NCBI RefSeq assembly: GCF_000190535.1
Contig: NC_015160.1
Location: 3,844,001 to 3,908,000 of the forward strand
Direction of reading: 5' to 3'
Length of the DNA stretch: 64,000 nucleotides
From: Odoribacter splanchnicus DSM 20712
Lineage (GTDB): Bacteria; Bacteroidota; Bacteroidia; Bacteroidales; Marinifilaceae
The position numbers and the translations under genes were made by a program. Position 1 is the first letter of the stretch; each line of letters opens with the position of its first letter. The notes below the pieces were generated by a model. The model made no database searches. It was not told where the DNA came from and saw only the letters and a program-made list of their open reading frames with translations. Positions 54,312 through 63,349 of this stretch are shown in pieces.

Positions 54312-57300
54312 TTATTTCTTCACGACAGTCGTTTCTTTTTTACCGAATCTCTTTCTGAATTCGTAAGCTAACGGTGTGGCCACGAACAGAGAAGAATAGG
54401 TTCCTACGATGATACCGATCAACAGAGCGAATACGAAACCTTTGATAGAAGTACCACCGAAGATGAAGATCGCTAACAATACCACTAAGGTCGACAAAGA
54501 AGTACTGAACGTACGGCGTAATGTAGAGTTCAATGCAGCGTCGGTTACTTCCAGATCGTCGCGTTTCGGGTACAGATGATGGTATTCACGGATACGGTCG
54601 AATACAACCACCGTGTCGTTGATCGAATAACCCACTACGGTCAGGATGGCTGCAATAAAGGCCTGGTCGATCTCCAGAGAGAAAGGCAGGAATCCGGCCA
54701 ACAGGGAGAACAAACCTAATACGACAATGGTATTGTGAGCCAATCCGAGGACGGCACCGGCACCATATTGCCATTTGCTGAACCGTACCATAATGTAAAC
54801 GAAGATCACTAATAAGGCGAAGATTACCGACCAGATTGCAGCCCGGGTGACATCTTCCGCCACTGCCGGTCCCACTTTCTGCGACATCTGACGATAGTCG
54901 CTCAGGAATACTTCTTTGCTGGTACCGTCGGGTAAGTAGCTTTTCAACCCTTCATACAATAAGGCCTCTACTTCGTCGTCAGCTTCCGTTCCTTCATCTT
55001 CGATTTTATACTTGGTGGTTATTCTGACCTGATTGTCTCCGCCGAAAGTTTTTACTTCAGGAGCACTTCCATACACAGCAGCCAGACTTTCTGCTACTTT
55101 TTCCACTTCTACCGGCTGGTCGAAAGCAACCGTATAAGTTCTACCTCCGACGAAGTCGATGCCTTTATCGAATCCGCGGGTGAACATAGATACCAGACAA
55201 ACAACGGTGATAATACCGGATACCGTATAACCCACTTTCCGTCTTTCGAGGAATGGGAAGTGTACGTCCCGCAACCAGTTGGCTGTAAATGGAGTGGTAA
55301 ATCTGACGTTATCATTTTTCTTGGATGCATTGTCGAGAATGATCCGGGTAATGAAGATCGCACAGAACAATGAAGTGAAAATACCGATGATCAATGTGGT
55401 TGCGAAACCTTTGATCGGGCCTTCTCCAAAATAGTAAAGGATGAAACCCGTCAATAAGGTTGTTACGTTACCATCGATGATGGCGGAATAAGCTTGTTTG
55501 TAACCTTCTTTGATGGCTAATCTCAACCCTTTACCTGCTCTCAATTCTTCCTGGATACGTTCATAGATCAATACGTTGGCATCGACCGACATTCCCATTG
55601 TCAGGACGATACCGGCAATACCCGGTAGGGTCAATACCGCTCCGATAGAAGCAAGTACACCGAATAAGAAGAATAAGTTGGTAAACAAAGCGATGTCTGC
55701 TGCCAGACCTGCTCCTTTGCTATAGAAGAATAGCATGTATATCAGAACCAAACCGAAAGCGATCACGAACGACCACATACCGGATTGGATAGATTCGCTA
55801 CCTAAGGACGGTCCTACGATCTCATCGGCAATGATACGTGCCGGAGCAGGTAATTTACCGGATTTCAGGATATTGGCTAAGTCCTGGGCTTCTTTTACGT
55901 CGAACTGACCGGAAATCTGTGAGCTACCCCCTTTGATTTCATCGTTCACGTTCGGTGAAGAACAAACATAACCATCCAATACGATAGCGATGCTATGGCC
56001 CACATTTTCTTTGGTCAGCCGAGCCCAGACTTTAGCTCCTTCTCCATTCATATTCATGGATACCACAGGGCGTCCACTGTTGTGTTCGTATTCCTGACGG
56101 GCATCGACGACAGCACCTCCATCCAGGGGAGCTTTGCCGTCACGGGTCGTGATTTTGATCGCATGTAAAGCAATAACCTCCCCATTGGGTTTCATTTCCC
56201 ACAGCAGGCGGGCATTACGGGGAAGAGTCGCTTTTACTTGTGGCATAGTCAGGATTTCATTTACCGCTGCCGTATCTTTTACATGAGAATAACCTATTAA
56301 AGAACCTGTCGGGATGATCTGGCCGCTTTGACGGTCGATATTAGGTGTCAGAACGGAGAAAAGAGGATTCGCTTTTTTGAAAGCAGCTTCATCGGCCAGC
56401 AGATTATTGGTAGAATCTTGTGCTGCGGCCTGAGAGATCAGGCTATTGGCAGTTGTATCCGCTTTGGTTGTTTCCGGTTGTTCTGCCGTTGCATTGGCTG
56501 CATTTTCAGTAGTCAGTATCTCTTCAGCTTCAACGATAGTACGGGCTTTTTCATTGGCTGCTTGCAAATAAGGAAAGAAATCTCCGTTATCGAAGGTTTC
56601 ATAGAACTCCAACGCTGCTGTTCCTTGCAACAATTTTCTTACCCGTTGAGCATCTTTGATACCCGGAAGTTCGATCACGATACGACCGGAGATATCTGCT
56701 TTACGGATATTAGGCTGTGCTACACCGAAACGGTCGATACGTGTACGCAGAATATGGAATGTATTGTCGATGGCTCCTTCGGCTTCCTGACGGATAACGT
56801 CTAAAACTTCCTTGTTACTGGCTCCGATTTTGATTTTATCTTTCAGTTCTACGGTTCCGAAAATATTCGGAGAGGCCAGCTGTGCATTCGGGGCAATTCT
56901 CTCGAATGCTTCGCCGAACAGGGTTACAAAGTCTTTCGGGCTGGATGTACGCATCTTCACCGCTTCTTGTAAAGCCTGATTGAAAGCTTCATCCTGACTG
57001 TAGTTGGCCAGACTGCGGACCACGTCGACCACGTCTACTTCCATGGTTACGTTCATACCTCCACGCAGGTCAAGACCCAGATTTAATTCCAACTCTTTAC
57101 ACTCTTTGTAAGTGTATTGTGCAATTCCCAGGAAATTGTAAACTTCCTTGTTTGCAATAGAATCCAGATAAACTTTTTCCTTTACGGGATCTCCCTGCGC
57201 ATATTCCCTCGCAACTTTTTCCACCCGATTGGTTTTCCAGGTAAAAGATAACTGGTAAAGACTCACTAACGCTAATGCAATAGTAAGTAATGTGATCGCT

Positions 57301-57314
57301 CCTTTATTCTGCAT
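54312..57314 (-). CDS. secDF: Protein translocase subunit SecDF (fused)
   Basis: 1000-residue fusion of SecD and SecF, the proton-driven RND-type helper that pulls exported proteins through SecYEG. SecD half: first membrane segment (LLTIALALVSLYQLSF), the GLDLRGGMNVTMEV motif, a periplasmic P1 domain with an inserted Ala/Thr/Gln-rich segment near 260-310, and five membrane helices (GVLASIGAVLTLPGIAGIVLT). SecF half from about 680: GFDKGIDFVGGRTYT, then GYSINDTVVVFDRIRE. The fused form is normal in Bacteroidota. Its -7 box (TACTTTTG, 57381-57374) is 60 bases upstream. Confidence 0.97.
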   Translation of the reverse strand: MQNKGAITLLTIALALVSLYQLSFTWKTNRVEKVAREYAQGDPVKEKVYLDSIANKEVYNFLGIAQYTYKECKELELNLGLDLRGGMNVTMEVDVVDVVRSLANYSQDEAFNQALQEAVKMRTSSPKDFVTLFGEAFERIAPNAQLASPNIFGTVELKDKIKIGASNKEVLDVIRQEAEGAIDNTFHILRTRIDRFGVAQPNIRKADISGRIVIELPGIKDAQRVRKLLQGTAALEFYETFDNGDFFPYLQAANEKARTIVEAEEILTTENAANATAEQPETTKADTTANSLISQAAAQDSTNNLLADEAAFKKANPLFSVLTPNIDRQSGQIIPTGSLIGYSHVKDTAAVNEILTMPQVKATLPRNARLLWEMKPNGEVIALHAIKITTRDGKAPLDGGAVVDARQEYEHNSGRPVVSMNMNGEGAKVWARLTKENVGHSIAIVLDGYVCSSPNVNDEIKGGSSQISGQFDVKEAQDLANILKSGKLPAPARIIADEIVGPSLGSESIQSGMWSFVIAFGLVLIYMLFFYSKGAGLAADIALFTNLFFLFGVLASIGAVLTLPGIAGIVLTMGMSVDANVLIYERIQEELRAGKGLRLAIKEGYKQAYSAIIDGNVTTLLTGFILYYFGEGPIKGFATTLIIGIFTSLFCAIFITRIILDNASKKNDNVRFTTPFTANWLRDVHFPFLERRKVGYTVSGIITVVCLVSMFTRGFDKGIDFVGGRTYTVAFDQPVEVEKVAESLAAVYGSAPEVKTFGGDNQVRITTKYKIEDEGTEADDEVEALLYEGLKSYLPDGTSKEVFLSDYRQMSQKVGPAVAEDVTRAAIWSVIFALLVIFVYIMVRFSKWQYGAGAVLGLAHNTIVVLGLFSLLAGFLPFSLEIDQAFIAAILTVVGYSINDTVVVFDRIREYHHLYPKRDDLEVTDAALNSTLRRTFSTSLSTLVVLLAIFIFGGTSIKGFVFALLIGIIVGTYSSLFVATPLAYEFRKRFGKKETTVVKK

Positions 57315-57432
57315 TTTACAATAAATTATTATATGACTTAATTTTTGCTAATTCTTTAAGCACGATTAATACGCAAAAGTATAATATTTTTTCTAAAAAA
57401 ACAGATAATTCTGATTTTTAGATGGTAGATTA

Positions 57433-57918
57433 TTAAAAATACATGGTAAATTCCTTTTTCCGGTAATCGATAGCCACCTGATACCTGACACAAAAGTCAC
57501 ACCCCAATAATCCGATAATTTTCCGGTTGAGATGTTTGTCGTACATTTCGTTTACATATTCCAAATCGATAGCAGCCAACGGCATCTCTTTGATCGTACG
57601 TTTCCCGATTTTAAATTTAGCTGCTTTTACTAAATGTACGTCGTGGATCTGACCGGTGACGCTACCCGATGTCATCTGAACGTCTGCTTCTTCGGGCAGG
57701 TCTTCCGGGAACACCTGTCTGTCGACGACGGTGACCGATGCGCCGGTATCGATAATCATATCTCCTTGTATACCATTGATTTCTACCGGTACGATCAGGT
57801 GGTAGCTGTTGTCTTCCAAACCGACTATTTCAACGGCTACTGTCTGAATCCGGCTATTGATATAAGGATGATATGGAGTCGTAAAATGGCAAGCCTTTTT
57901 ATTTTTTTTCCTCTTCAT
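57433..57918 (-). CDS. Retropepsin-like aspartic protease
   Basis: 161 residues, a single retroviral-type aspartic protease domain with the active-site motif MIIDTGASVTVVD and the second conserved strand IIGLLGCDF. No signal peptide or membrane segment is seen, and the N-terminus is Lys-rich (KRKKNKKA). Such proteins act as homodimers, each giving one catalytic Asp. The substrate is unknown. A -7 box (TATTTTTG, 57952-57945) touches the mdh terminator. Confidence 0.9.
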   Translation of the reverse strand: MKRKKNKKACHFTTPYHPYINSRIQTVAVEIVGLEDNSYHLIVPVEINGIQGDMIIDTGASVTVVDRQVFPEDLPEEADVQMTSGSVTGQIHDVHLVKAAKFKIGKRTIKEMPLAAIDLEYVNEMYDKHLNRKIIGLLGCDFCVRYQVAIDYRKKEFTMYF

Positions 57919-57952
57919 TTCCCTCTTGCTTGATAGTTGAGGCGCAAAAATA

Positions 57953-57984
57953 AGAAACCGCCCCGAAAATCAGGACGGTTTCTT
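57953..57984 (-). terminator. Terminator of mdh
   Basis: Stem of 11-12 bp AAGAAACCGCC / GGACGGTTTCTT with an AT-rich loop, 24 bases past the mdh stop. Confidence 0.82.
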
Positions 57985-58007
57985 TATTTTTAACCTTTAG
58001 GCTGTTT

Positions 58008-58943
58008 TTAGAACATTTTCATGTCGTCCAGTACGGTCATCACCGATTTAACAGCTTTTGCAGAAGTTGCTAACAGTTCCTTTTCCTGATCGTCGAGTTT
58101 TACTTCGATGATCTTTTCGATACCGTTTTTACCCAATACAACCGGAACGCCCAGATAGATGTCTTTCATACCATATTCGCCGTTCAGCATAGCGCAAACC
58201 GGGAATACCCGTTTCTGATCGCGGATGATCGCTTCGACCATTTGAGCTGCAGCTGCACCCGGAGCATACCAGGCAGAAGTTCCCATCAGTTTAACTAATT
58301 CGCCGCCACCGACTTTGGTACGTTCGATGATTGCCTGCAATTTATCGGCGTCGATCAATTCGGTTACAGGAATACCACCTACAGAAGTGTAACGTGGCAG
58401 CGGAACCATTGTATCTCCATGTCCACCTAATAACAGTGCCTGAATATCTTTCGGAGATACGTTCAGTGCTTCGGCTAAGAAAGCACGGTAACGGGCAGTA
58501 TCCAATACACCGGCCATACCGAATACTTTAGATGAATCGACTTTAGCAGCTAAGAAAGCACAATAACACATCACATCCAAGGGGTTGGATACAATGATGA
58601 TCTTAGCATTCGGAGAATGTTTGATTACATTTTCAGTAACAGATTTTACAATTCCGGCATTGGTTGAAATCAAATCGTCACGGCTCATGCCCGGTTTACG
58701 GGGAAGACCGGAAGTGATCACCACTACTTCAGAATTATCAGTCGCTGCATAATCATTGGTTACACCTTTAATACGGGTGTCATACAAATTGATCGGGGCA
58801 GTTTGCCACATATCCAGCGATTTCCCTTCGGAAACACCTTCCTTGATATCCAAAAGAACCACTTCGTTTACGATGTCTTTTTCTGCAATGCAGTTTGCGC
58901 ACGTTGCACCAACGTTACCTGCTCCAACAACTGTTACTTTCAT
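58008..58943 (-). CDS. mdh: Malate dehydrogenase
   Basis: 311-residue LDH-like malate dehydrogenase (NAD) interconverting malate and oxaloacetate. Nucleotide fold VVGAGNVGATCA, substrate-loop Arg residues in GLPRKPGMSRDDL, Asp-Arg pair in GVLDTARYR, catalytic His175 in GGHGDTMVP. Arg in the PRKPGM loop marks malate rather than lactate specificity. It feeds the fumarate-reducing branch together with frdCAB. Monocistronic, with promoter and terminator. Confidence 0.97.
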   Translation of the reverse strand: MKVTVVGAGNVGATCANCIAEKDIVNEVVLLDIKEGVSEGKSLDMWQTAPINLYDTRIKGVTNDYAATDNSEVVVITSGLPRKPGMSRDDLISTNAGIVKSVTENVIKHSPNAKIIIVSNPLDVMCYCAFLAAKVDSSKVFGMAGVLDTARYRAFLAEALNVSPKDIQALLLGGHGDTMVPLPRYTSVGGIPVTELIDADKLQAIIERTKVGGGELVKLMGTSAWYAPGAAAAQMVEAIIRDQKRVFPVCAMLNGEYGMKDIYLGVPVVLGKNGIEKIIEVKLDDQEKELLATSAKAVKSVMTVLDDMKMF

Positions 58944-59008
58944 TTCGTAATAATTTTATTGTTATACTTAATCATATATTAGCTTTTTCGGAGTTTTTAT
59001 TCCGACGT

Positions 59009-59038
59009 CAAATTTACTCCTTTTTTGATCTAAAGCAA
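59009..59038 (-). promoter_or_regulatory. Promoter of mdh
   Basis: Read leftward, TTG at 59038-59036 and TAAATTTG at 59016-59009, 19 bases apart. Confidence 0.65.
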
Positions 59039-59185
59039 AATATTAGAGAAAAAATTCTTTAATTTTGAGGATAATTTAATTAGGTATACAATAAAATATC
59101 CCGCTAACCTTTTCCCTGTAATTTAAAGTTAGGGGTTAAGTTTTGGATACAATGTAGAGTTGCCGGGTTTGGCTGTGATTTTGAA

Positions 59186-59216
59186 TTGAAGTTCCTGGAA
59201 TTTATTATTATCTTTG
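59186..59216 (+). promoter_or_regulatory. Promoter of the aminotransferase gene
   Basis: TTG at 59186-59188 and TATCTTTG at 59209-59216, 20 bases apart; start codon 36 bases later. Confidence 0.65.
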
Positions 59217-59251
59217 CCCCTCAATTACACAAAACAATAAATATTCAACGA

Positions 59252-60454
59252 ATGCCAACCATTTCTCAACGCGGTATAGATATGCCCGCATCTCCTATCC
59301 GGAAATTGGTCCCACTGGCTAATCGAGCCAAAGCCAAGGGAACCGTCGTTTACCACCTCAATATCGGTCAGCCGGATTTGGCGACCCCGGAAGTGGCATT
59401 ACGAGCGGCGCACCATCTGGACCGGGAAGTGCTGGAATACTCTCCCAGTGAAGGCATTCTGAGTTTTAGGAAAAAACTGGTAGAATACTACCACAAATTC
59501 AATATAGATGTCTGTACGGACGATATCATCATCACTACCGGAGGATCGGAAGCTGTATTTTTTTCATTTATGGCCTGTCTCGATCCGGGAGATGAGATCA
59601 TCGTACCCGAACCGGCTTATGCCAATTACATGGCTTTCGCGATTTCCAGCGGAGCAGTGATCAAGACGATTTCTTCTACTATAGACGAGGGCTTCGCTCT
59701 CCCTTCGGTAGAAAAATTCGAAGCTTTGATCACGCCGCGTACCAAAGCAATCCTGATTTGTAATCCCAACAATCCGACCGGCTATCTGTATACCCGAAAA
59801 GAAATGAACCAGATCCGGGATTTAGTCAGGAAATACGACCTGTTCCTGTTTTCCGACGAAGTATACCGGGAATTTTGTTACACCGGTGCACCCTATATCT
59901 CGGCTTTTCACCTCGAAGGTATCGAAAACAACGTCATTCTGGTCGATTCTGTCTCCAAACGCTACAGTGAATGCGGTATCCGGATCGGGGCTCTGATTAC
60001 TAAAAACAAACAAGTCCGGGAGAATGTGATGAAATGGTGTCAGGCTCGCTTAAGTCCTCCTTTGATAGGACAGATCATGGCCGAAGCTTCACTGGATACT
60101 CCCGAAGAATATATGCGCGACGTGTATGATGAATATGTCGAACGCCGGAAATTCCTGATCGACGGGCTTAACCGGATCCCTGGCTGTTATTCTCCTATAC
60201 CTATGGGAGCGTTTTATACAGTGGCCCGTCTTCCGATAGACGATGCCGATAAGTTCTGTGCCTGGTGTCTGGAAGAATTCGATTACGAGGGTCAGACCAT
60301 CTTTATGGCTCCGGCTTCGGGGTTTTATACTACTCCGGGATTAGGTAAAAACGAAGTCCGCCTGGCTTATGTCTTAAAGAAAGAAGACTTGGCAAAGGCT
60401 TTGGTGGTTTTGGAAAAAGCACTGGAAACTTATAATAAAAAAGGTAAAAAGTAA
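59252..60454 (+). CDS. Class I/II PLP-dependent aminotransferase
   Basis: 400 residues from the ATG at 59252 (MPTISQRGIDMPASPIRKL); the frame is open 22 codons further upstream, across the predicted promoter, which argues against a longer protein. Fold type I: NIGQPDLATPE, TGGSEAVFFSF, ICNPNNPTGYL, FSDEVYREF, PLP Lys in SVSKRYSECGIRIG, and the Arg in NEVRLAYVL that binds the substrate carboxylate. An aspartate or related amino acid aminotransferase; exact substrate uncertain. Ends in a post-stop repeat. Confidence 0.93.
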   Translation: MPTISQRGIDMPASPIRKLVPLANRAKAKGTVVYHLNIGQPDLATPEVALRAAHHLDREVLEYSPSEGILSFRKKLVEYYHKFNIDVCTDDIIITTGGSEAVFFSFMACLDPGDEIIVPEPAYANYMAFAISSGAVIKTISSTIDEGFALPSVEKFEALITPRTKAILICNPNNPTGYLYTRKEMNQIRDLVRKYDLFLFSDEVYREFCYTGAPYISAFHLEGIENNVILVDSVSKRYSECGIRIGALITKNKQVRENVMKWCQARLSPPLIGQIMAEASLDTPEEYMRDVYDEYVERRKFLIDGLNRIPGCYSPIPMGAFYTVARLPIDDADKFCAWCLEEFDYEGQTIFMAPASGFYTTPGLGKNEVRLAYVLKKEDLAKALVVLEKALETYNKKGKK

Positions 60455-60482
60455 AAGGCTATAAGCTAAAGGCTAAAAGCGG
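60447..60482 (+). repeat. Post-stop AAGCTAAAGGC repeat, copy 5
   Basis: The aminotransferase stop (AAGTAA) runs straight into AAGGCTATAAGCTAAAGGC, then TAAAAGCGG and a 70-base purine-only-like tract (60480-60550). Confidence 0.8.
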
Positions 60483-60574
60483 AAGAGGAAGGGGGAGAGG
60501 ATCGAAGGGAGAAAAGAAAAGGGAAAAGAGGAAAAAAGGAAGTAGGGGGAAGACATATTATAGTAGATAGATCG

Positions 60575-61912
60575 ATGAAGACAACCGACCTGACACAGGG
60601 CAGTATTTTTAAAAGCTTGTGGATCATGGCTGTGCCCTTGATCTCGGCCTCTTTTATCCAAATGGCTTATAGCATGACAGATATGTTGTGGCTCGGTCAT
60701 TTGGGAAGTGATGCTGTCGCTGCAGCCGGAGCTGCCGGTTTTTTTACCTGGCTTTGCAACGCTTTGTCCTTTATGACTAAAATCGGGGCTGAGATTACGG
60801 TTTCCCAATCTGTCGGTTCGAAAGATTATCGCCGGGCAGCTCATTATGCCAGTCAGGCCATTACCTTATCGACTACAATCGGATTTATCTATGCCTGTAT
60901 CATCATCCTGGCAGCCCCTTTACTGATGGGCTTGTTCCGTTTTGAAACCTCTATTTCGACCCAGGCGATCGATTATATGCGTCTGGTCGCTCCCGGGTTA
61001 TTTTTCCAATTCAATAACAATACGTTCAGCGGTCTTTACAATGGTCAGGGAGATAGCCGGACTCCTTTCCGTACTTCTGCCGTAGGACTTATCGTCAATA
61101 TTATCCTCGATCCCTTGCTGATTTACGGCATCGGTCCCTTTCCGGCCTGGGGTACCGCAGGGGCTGCCGTTGCCACTGCATTAGCACAATTAGTGGTTTA
61201 CGGCATCTTTGCACGCCGGATCTTCAGTGACCGGTTTCCGTTAGGGCGTATGCACCTGCTCAACCGATTGAAACAAGATTATGCACGACGTATCATTTTA
61301 TTGGGTTTGCCGGTCAGTATACAAAATGCCCTCTTTTCCATGTTTTCCTTGACCTTGGCTACCCTAGCCGCACGTTGGGGAGCAGTAGGGGTCGCTGCTC
61401 AAAGTATCGGAGCACAGATCGAAGCCATCTCCTGGATGACTGCTGCCGGTTTTTCTACCGCCTTGGCTGCCTTTACCGGACAGAATTACGGCGCCGGGAA
61501 TTATGAACGTATCCGTAAAGGTTATCGCCTGACATTAGGAATAGCCGGGAGTATCGGTTTGGGAGCCGGAATTCTCTTCTTTGTATTAAACCACGAGATC
61601 TTCGGGCTTTTTGTAAACGAACCGGAAGCCATCGAAGCCGGCGGTAATTACCTGAAGATTTTGGCTTTATCACAACTTTTCATGGTAACCGAATCCGTTA
61701 CTGCCGGAGCATTCAATGGTACCGGACATACGACTCCTCCGGCACTGACCGGGATTATTTTCACCGGAGCACGTATTCCGATGGCCTATTTTCTGACCTC
61801 CTTCCCCCAATTAGGGTTGACGGGAATTTGGTGGAGTATCACGATTTCGAGTATTTTGAAAGGCTCTGTTCTTCCACTTTGGTTTCTGCATTTTCAACGC
61901 AAGCTAAAATAA
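60575..61912 (+). CDS. MATE-family efflux transporter
   Basis: 445-residue membrane protein with about 12 hydrophobic segments in two homologous halves. The family start ILKSLW-like GSIFKSLWIMAVPLISASFIQ, MTDMLWLGHLGSDAVAAAG, and the mid-repeat GLPVSIQNALFSMFSLTLATLAARWGAV are visible. MATE proteins export drugs or metabolites in exchange for Na+ or H+. The substrate cannot be told. It follows the aminotransferase by 120 bases of repeat and purine tract. Confidence 0.94.
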   Translation: MKTTDLTQGSIFKSLWIMAVPLISASFIQMAYSMTDMLWLGHLGSDAVAAAGAAGFFTWLCNALSFMTKIGAEITVSQSVGSKDYRRAAHYASQAITLSTTIGFIYACIIILAAPLLMGLFRFETSISTQAIDYMRLVAPGLFFQFNNNTFSGLYNGQGDSRTPFRTSAVGLIVNIILDPLLIYGIGPFPAWGTAGAAVATALAQLVVYGIFARRIFSDRFPLGRMHLLNRLKQDYARRIILLGLPVSIQNALFSMFSLTLATLAARWGAVGVAAQSIGAQIEAISWMTAAGFSTALAAFTGQNYGAGNYERIRKGYRLTLGIAGSIGLGAGILFFVLNHEIFGLFVNEPEAIEAGGNYLKILALSQLFMVTESVTAGAFNGTGHTTPPALTGIIFTGARIPMAYFLTSFPQLGLTGIWWSITISSILKGSVLPLWFLHFQRKLK

Positions 61913-61959
61913 TTTCAGATTATTGTCTTTCAAATTAGTTCCTTCCAGGAAAAATCCAT

Positions 61960-62505
61960 ATGTTTGTCCAGGAAGAAAATTTATGTGTGTGCAACAAGCA
62001 AAAAGTTAGTGCTATGCCTTGTAACGAACACATAAATTGCTCTGATTGCCCTTCTTGTGGAGGGGATATGTTTTATTATTTCCGTTTTTTAGAAGGCTAT
62101 TCCTATCAACAATATCATTTTAAACAAAATAGTATTCTTTTCCTACTTCAGGGAGAGATCCGGATCGACGGCTTACATTTTCCCCATCTCATCATCCATA
62201 ATAAACAATTACTTGTGATTCCTGTCGGTATCGAACTCGATATGCGTATCTTAAAAAATTCGGATTGTCTCGTTTATCGTTTGAGTGAACTTCCTGTCTT
62301 ATGCGAGGAACAATATAAAAAAATGACACTCTCTCAACAGGAAGACACATACGGCAATTTACTGGATACCCTTCCCCCTATTCATGAATTTTCTCTGGGA
62401 TTGATCCATTATTTAGCAGACGGTATGCCTTGTAAGAAATGTTTTTCTTACTATATCGCTATTATTCCAGTCCATAAATGGCTGCTTTTCTATATCCGGC
62501 CCTGA
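61960..62505 (+). pseudogene. AraC-type regulator, sensor half only (truncated)
   Basis: 181 residues. The Cys-rich start (CNEHINCSDCPSCGG) and the cupin-like segment (YQQYHFKQNSILFLLQGEIRIDG ... NKQLLVIPVG) look like the N-terminal sensor of Bacteroidales AraC-family regulators. After the linker HKWLLFYIRP the frame stops (TGA, and a second TGA two codons on); the two-helix HTH domain expected next is absent and no HTH is found downstream in any frame I could follow before palindromic unit C. Either a decayed gene or a sensor without a DNA-binding part. Confidence 0.55.
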
Positions 62506-62606
62506 GATTGAAGCAATGGCTTCATTACCAAATGGAAGGATTTAGCTGAAGAAGATAAAAACATATCTAAATAATTCTAGGTTTATTTCGTTACCAATTC
62601 GTCTCC

Positions 62607-62791
62607 GGTGATCGGAATTGGCGACCCGGTCGCTTCTGTCGGTCGTCTGGCTTTTTCTATCACTGACCGGCGGAACTCCTCACTACGCAAAAAACTTTAC
62701 GTTACGTTTCCGTCAGACACCACCGGTCGGGCGTTCAGAAAAAGCAAAACGACACTCGCCAGAGCTCCAATGGTCGCCAATCCCGATCACC
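62607..62791 (+). repeat. Long palindromic unit C
   Basis: 185 bp. Ends GGTGATCGGAATTGGCGACC and GGTCGCCAATCCCGATCACC are inverted copies (19 of 20). Core homologous to unit B, with about 22 extra bases (AAAAAACTTTACGTTACG region) at the hairpin centre. Confidence 0.88.
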
Positions 62792-62937
62792 TTCGACTTA
62801 CGTTATCACTGAATTGCAGACCGGTCTTGATTTGAGAAATAACATTCTACCTGGAAATAATCCGGACGGTCCGTCTTCCTGCTGCTGCAAATTTCTGGTT
62901 GTATTTTCTTTGCCGGTTAGCTCTGCCGTGAGATGCA

Positions 62938-63101
62938 GGGTTTTATGGCGGAAGACCATTGGAGCAGGAACGAGTGTCCGGTTAGGCTTTCCGAACGCCC
63001 GACCGGTGGTGTTTGACGAACGTAGTGAGGAGTTCCGCCGGTCAGAGAAGGAAAGCCTTAACGGACCGGTCCTGGCGAACCGGTCTGACGGTATAAAACC
63101 C
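62938..63101 (-). repeat. Long palindromic unit D
   Basis: 164 bp. Ends GGGTTTTATGGCGGAAGACC and GGTCTGACGGTATAAAACCC are inverted copies (16 of 20). The reverse complement closely matches unit A, including CTAACCGGACACTCGTTCC. Confidence 0.85.
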
Positions 63102-63286
63102 GGAATCGGAATAAAAAGAAAAAATATAACAACCTTTATCCGGTAGAAGCGGAACGGGTATTATATGCTGGAGACGGGAAAGATATAGTGATTTTTATGA
63201 CAAAATCTGAATCGGGTTGAATGCAGGTAAACTGATCGTACTTCTTAAATATCGAAAGTTGGGATGGAAATATTGTTCAGCAAAAA

Positions 63287-63316
63287 TTGATATTTGTAAT
63301 TTGAAAGTTAATTTTG
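63287..63316 (+). promoter_or_regulatory. Promoter of ddl
   Basis: TTG at 63287-63289 and TAATTTTG at 63309-63316, 19 bases apart; start codon 34 bases later. Confidence 0.65.
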
Positions 63317-63349
63317 CACGATAGGAATTGAAAATATAACTTTTAGATC

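Larger units (their letters stand above)
58944..59251. other. Divergent intergenic region mdh / aminotransferase
   Basis: 308 bases with the two facing-away promoters (59009-59038 leftward, 59186-59216 rightward). Nothing else recognised. Confidence 0.5.
62506..63349. other. Gene-free stretch carrying two palindromic units
   Basis: 844 bases with palindromic units C (62607-62791) and D (62938-63101) in inverted orientation, a spacer related to that between A and B, and the ddl promoter. The overall order is the reverse complement of the 27.1-27.6 kb locus. Confidence 0.75.
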
